DNA from: Chloromonas sp. AAM2
Lineage: Eukaryota; Chlorophyta; Chlorophyceae; Chlamydomonadales; Chlamydomonadaceae
DNA: 61,645 bases
Assembly: GCA_004335635.1 (NCBI GenBank)
Contig: QAXH01006794.1
Coordinates: 1-61,645, forward strand
Reading direction: 5' to 3'
A program made the position numbers and the translations under genes. A model generated the notes under the pieces. The model saw only the letters and a list, made by a program, of their open reading frames with translations, did not search any database and was not told the origin of the DNA. Shown here in pieces: positions 58,501 through 61,645 of the stretch; position 1 is the stretch's first letter, and each line of letters opens with the position of its first letter.

Positions 58501-60501
58501 GTTGGGGTGGTTGGTGCAGCGTCGATGCACGGGCAAGGGGAACCGTGCAGCTCTTGGCTCGCACAGCTGTCCAAGTTGATGTTGAATTGCAAGTGCATGC
58601 AGCAGCGGACAAAGCCAAGGCAGAAATAGTGCAGCAAGCAGGCGGGCGCACCACTGCCACACAGCCCAGCACACTGAACCCTAGTCCGCTGGTGCCGCTA
58701 GTCTACTCCAGCTTCGTTTCACATGCGTTACAAGGCGTGTGCATGGACATGGGCAGCATGTGGCAAGGGCACTGCGGCAACGCAGCAACAGTTGGGAAGT
58801 GCCCTTTGCTGGAGGAGCACTTGGCTGGGTTGCTGACCAGGCCGTCTTCACAGGAGCCCGGAAATGTCAGCGGCTTAGGAGCGAAACCTGGTGTGAACTT
58901 ATGGTCTACAGCTCTACCGCTCGAGGCTTCGGAGCGCTGTGCACTTGCAGCAATGGTGGTGGCGACTGCAAAGGCAACAGATGATCGCAAGGTGAGCTTA
59001 CACCATACCAATCAGGACTCAGTCAGGCTAGAATGCTTGAGCAGGCTGCAGGTGTTGCTCAGGCGGTTGGGACGGGGCACTGCTTTGGAAGGTTTGCTAG
59101 CAATAGAGTCTGGCTTGCTTCCCATCATTGCCCTTTTTGCCCTTTTTGCTGCATGCGCATACTCTAGTTTCAGCACAAAAGGATGCAAGGAACTTCAGGC
59201 TCGCATGTGGAGGTAGCAAAACTAGCAGTTTGACGTTTTGCTTGCGTATTTGCTTGCAGGTGGTACGTGGCATGCTGCTCGACCTGCTCTCCCGTTGCCC
59301 AGTGTTAGCCTCCCGGCCCCCGGCCCCCCAGACAGCAGCCACAGCAGTCATCCCACTCCTGTACACGATTGTTTCAGCCTGGCCTCAAGCGATGCTTGCA
59401 CCTGAGCCTCATGCCACAGCCACCCACCCAGCCACAGAGACAGCGTGTTGTGGCCGGTGGGATCCATTGGGTGCTGGGCTCTGTGTGGCCGTCGCATCAC
59501 AGTGCATGCATGCACTGGTGTGTGCAACCAGCACTAGCAGCAGGGGCATGGCAGCACACACTGGCGCTGCGAGCACATGCTGCACAACGTCATACTCTGC
59601 TGCCACGCCTTCCCGGCAAACCGGGCTGGCCTCAACCTCTCAGGCCTCATCCCTTGCATCAGGGGTCCGCTCATCACTGCTGTTGGGGCCGCAGCCGGAC
59701 GCGCAAACCACAAGCCTCCTGGCCGCTGGTTTGCTGCAAGCGCTAGCGCACTTGCCAGCGCTTCCAGGGTCTGCGCCGTGCCAGCACGGCAACAAGCTGC
59801 CGGCCTCCCTGGGCTGCTGTCTGGGTGAGTGGCAGCGGCACTTTGCGGGTGGGCAGGCGGAGAATGGAGCGACGTCAGCGCTGTGGGCAACTGCACTGAC
59901 CGTGACTTTGGGCGTGCTGCGCCTCGTATTGGGGTCAAGCGGTGTGACGGGAACTGCACAAGGTGGCCTAGGTGGAGATCGAACAGCCACGGATGCTCTG
60001 ACAGCGTTGGAACAGCAGGCAGGGCAGGTGCTGCATCTGGCGTGTCTGCACCTCCCCATGGGCGTCATCGCCAGTAAAATCCTGCGTGTGCTGCTGGCTT
60101 GGCAATCAGGCCTGGCACCGGACAAGCGGGTCAGGGTTATGGTGCTGGTTCAAGCAGTTGTCTCACGGCCAGGAACATGCCTGTCAGGCGAATGTGCCCA
60201 GGCATGTCTACACCTCTGTCAGGACATTGCGAGTTCGCTGGAGCAGTCGTTAGATCTGACGGTGGGAGGGCAAGTTATGGCAGAGCTGGCTCGGTGTGGC
60301 GCACTGGCTCTGGCATCTTGCATGTCGCTGCTTGGCGTCACTGATAGAGTTGATCATGTCCTCGGCAATACTGGCAGCGGTAGCAATGTGGGCAGCGCAG
60401 TGCAGCTGCTGCTGCGGTCGCTGCGTGCATGGGCAGCTGCTGCTGAGCAGCGGGGCGAGCTGCTTCCCATCTCAGTCACAAAGCTGCTGCAACATAGCTG
60501 A
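55550..60501 (+). CDS. Large coiled-coil protein with helical C-terminal region, function unknown
   Basis: Five exons join in phase (55550-55747, 55845-56573, 56754-57037, 57323-58991, 59260-60501), giving 1373 residues. Residues about 40-400 are an almost continuous coiled coil, Gln/Glu/Arg-rich with heptad leucines (REVERLTSQLGQQQQQASQR is typical). Residues 405-700 are Ala/Pro/His-rich and probably disordered, with basic patches (TASKRQR; GKCGRRPRARKG, an AT-hook-like or nuclear-localisation segment). Residues 700-1373 are Leu/Ala/Cys-rich and helical, consistent with an ARM/HEAT-type array (ILRVLLAWQSGLAPDKRVRV). An N-terminal coiled coil plus C-terminal helical repeat recalls ATRIP, but I see no diagnostic checkpoint-recruitment motif. 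The start could be 55550 or the downstream ATG at 55622. Confidence 0.7.
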
Positions 60502-61645
60502 TACGTGCCTCGTCATGCTCGCCCCCGCTTGTGTAAGATTGTTCACGTCACCGTTCATGTGATCGGTGGGTTACCATGCTGGCGCTCCCTTGTTTAATTT
60601 GTTGATATCATCCGAAAAGATGGTCTGACCTTTGGCTTCAAGCATTACATTCGTTTCAAACATCAATAACAAATAACCCGGTAATAAAAGATGTTTGCCA
60701 GTTCTGGGACAGTTTCCAAGAACTGCAGTGCTGTGACGGGGAAATTGTGGAAACACATAGTACCGGGTCCAGGGCTAGTCAGGGAGGCAGGGGCTCATGA
60801 CACCAAGGTTCCAGTGGCGTTTCAGGAAATTGTCCCAGAGCTGGCAAACATCTTTTCTTTTCCAAAGTGTAAGCACTGGCACATGAAGAAGTGTCTTCAC
60901 CTTGCAATCCATTCAAATGTCCAGTGATGATTGGCCCAGGCACTTGTATAATGGCAGCTTTGGGAGGAGGACCAGCTGACAAGGAGTTGGGCAAGTCGAG
61001 AATGCCTGGTAATAACAAGTAAGGCCCAAAATGTGGCAGTATCCGTTGGACGCCAGGGCCATATCAGTCCTATATTTGCAAAATACGTACCGCAAGTGGT
61101 CAAATTGGCCTTGCAGGTGTCAGCATGCGACTCTGGTGTAGACCTTGCCATGTCTGGTACCACATGTCTGGTAGTTGCGTGGGACACCAACGACAAGCTT
61201 GATTCGCTTGTGGAGGCATATGTTGCGCATAGCTTATGCCTGCCAGGACGCTCCAGCACCCAAAAGCGAGTAGAAGGGCACAAAAATGGGAATCAGCCTC
61301 CGAAACTATGGCGGAAAGTCGTGTTCTGAAGACAGTATATCTAACGGAGTATCTAAGCATCGAGTCAACCAGTCACTGACCACAGTCCCGCGCAGCCAGG
61401 CGTCATATGCGAAAGCATACTGCAGACGTTGGCAAGCTCCTTTCGGTTAAGGTTGAGAACCTTCAGCCCGAGAGCCCTTCTCCAGACAAGACCCCTTTCT
61501 GAGTTCGACCGTAAAACTGGTGGTGAGTTTGACAGCTGTTTTTTGACAGTATTTAGCAGGCTGCAGACATGCAGCTTTGGCACAGCCGTGTGTACGCCCA
61601 GTCTGCATATCGATGTCTGGATATATACGTGGCTGCATGCCAAGC
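60502..61645. other. Right-edge intergenic DNA with one MITE
   Basis: Besides the family A element at 60686-60860, overlapping frames on both strands at 60897-61329 cannot be told apart by composition. The window ends before any gene can be confirmed. Confidence 0.45.
60686..60860. mobile_element. MITE family A, shortest complete copy (about 170 bp)
   Basis: Left end AAAAGATGTTTGCCAGTTCT and right end AGCTGGCAAACATCTTTTCT are inverted repeats around a core of about 110 bp. It inserted about 185 bp after the stop codon of the coiled-coil gene. Confidence 0.8.

Noticed and set aside
1..61645. CRISPR arrays, bacterial operons or prophage
   Set aside because: Pervasive spliceosomal introns and eukaryotic families; no regularly spaced short direct repeats.

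Overview
The window is nuclear DNA from a green alga. Genes are split into many short exons with GT-AG introns, base composition is GC-rich, proteins are Ala/Gln/Ser-rich with long low-complexity stretches, and introns carry many small inverted-repeat transposons. The protein families present (SHAQKYF-type MYB, bifunctional HPPK-DHPS) fit the plant lineage, and the overall style fits a chlorophyte, probably of the Chlamydomonadales type. The species cannot be named from sequence alone. All exon models below were built by hand from splice sites, frame continuity and family resemblance.

Layout, left to right. 541-2739 (-): small unrecognised multi-exon gene. 3611-3995: near-perfect 175-bp hairpin. 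6756-9469 (-): SHAQKYF MYB-related transcription factor, divergent from 9887-19839 (+), a 22-exon DNA polymerase delta catalytic-subunit homologue. 19840-29150: repeat-rich stretch with a probable secreted protein (22763-23927), two weaker coding fragments, one weak membrane ORF and a 35-N assembly gap. 29152-31617 (-): HPPK-DHPS of folate synthesis, divergent from 32242-38522 (+), an F-box/WD40 protein whose last intron holds nested transposons. 40164-51889 (+): a giant protein with a 53BP1-like tandem BRCT followed by a BAH domain. 53277-54448 (-): EEF1AKMT1/EFM5-type lysine methyltransferase, incomplete at both ends. 55550-60501 (+): 1373-residue coiled-coil protein.

The main observation is the polymerase. 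All 22 exons join in frame without a stop and the C-terminal PCNA/B-subunit-binding modules are intact. Yet exonuclease motif I has lost its Glu, exonuclease motif III has lost its Asp, polymerase motif C reads YGQTDS instead of YGDTDS, and two conserved DNA-contact motifs are altered. It looks like a maintained but catalytically impaired delta-type pseudopolymerase. The second is the BRCT-BRCT-BAH protein, which resembles a DNA-damage mediator with a different chromatin-reading domain. Several MITE families, a hAT-like element, LINE pieces and a long hairpin account for much of the non-coding DNA.
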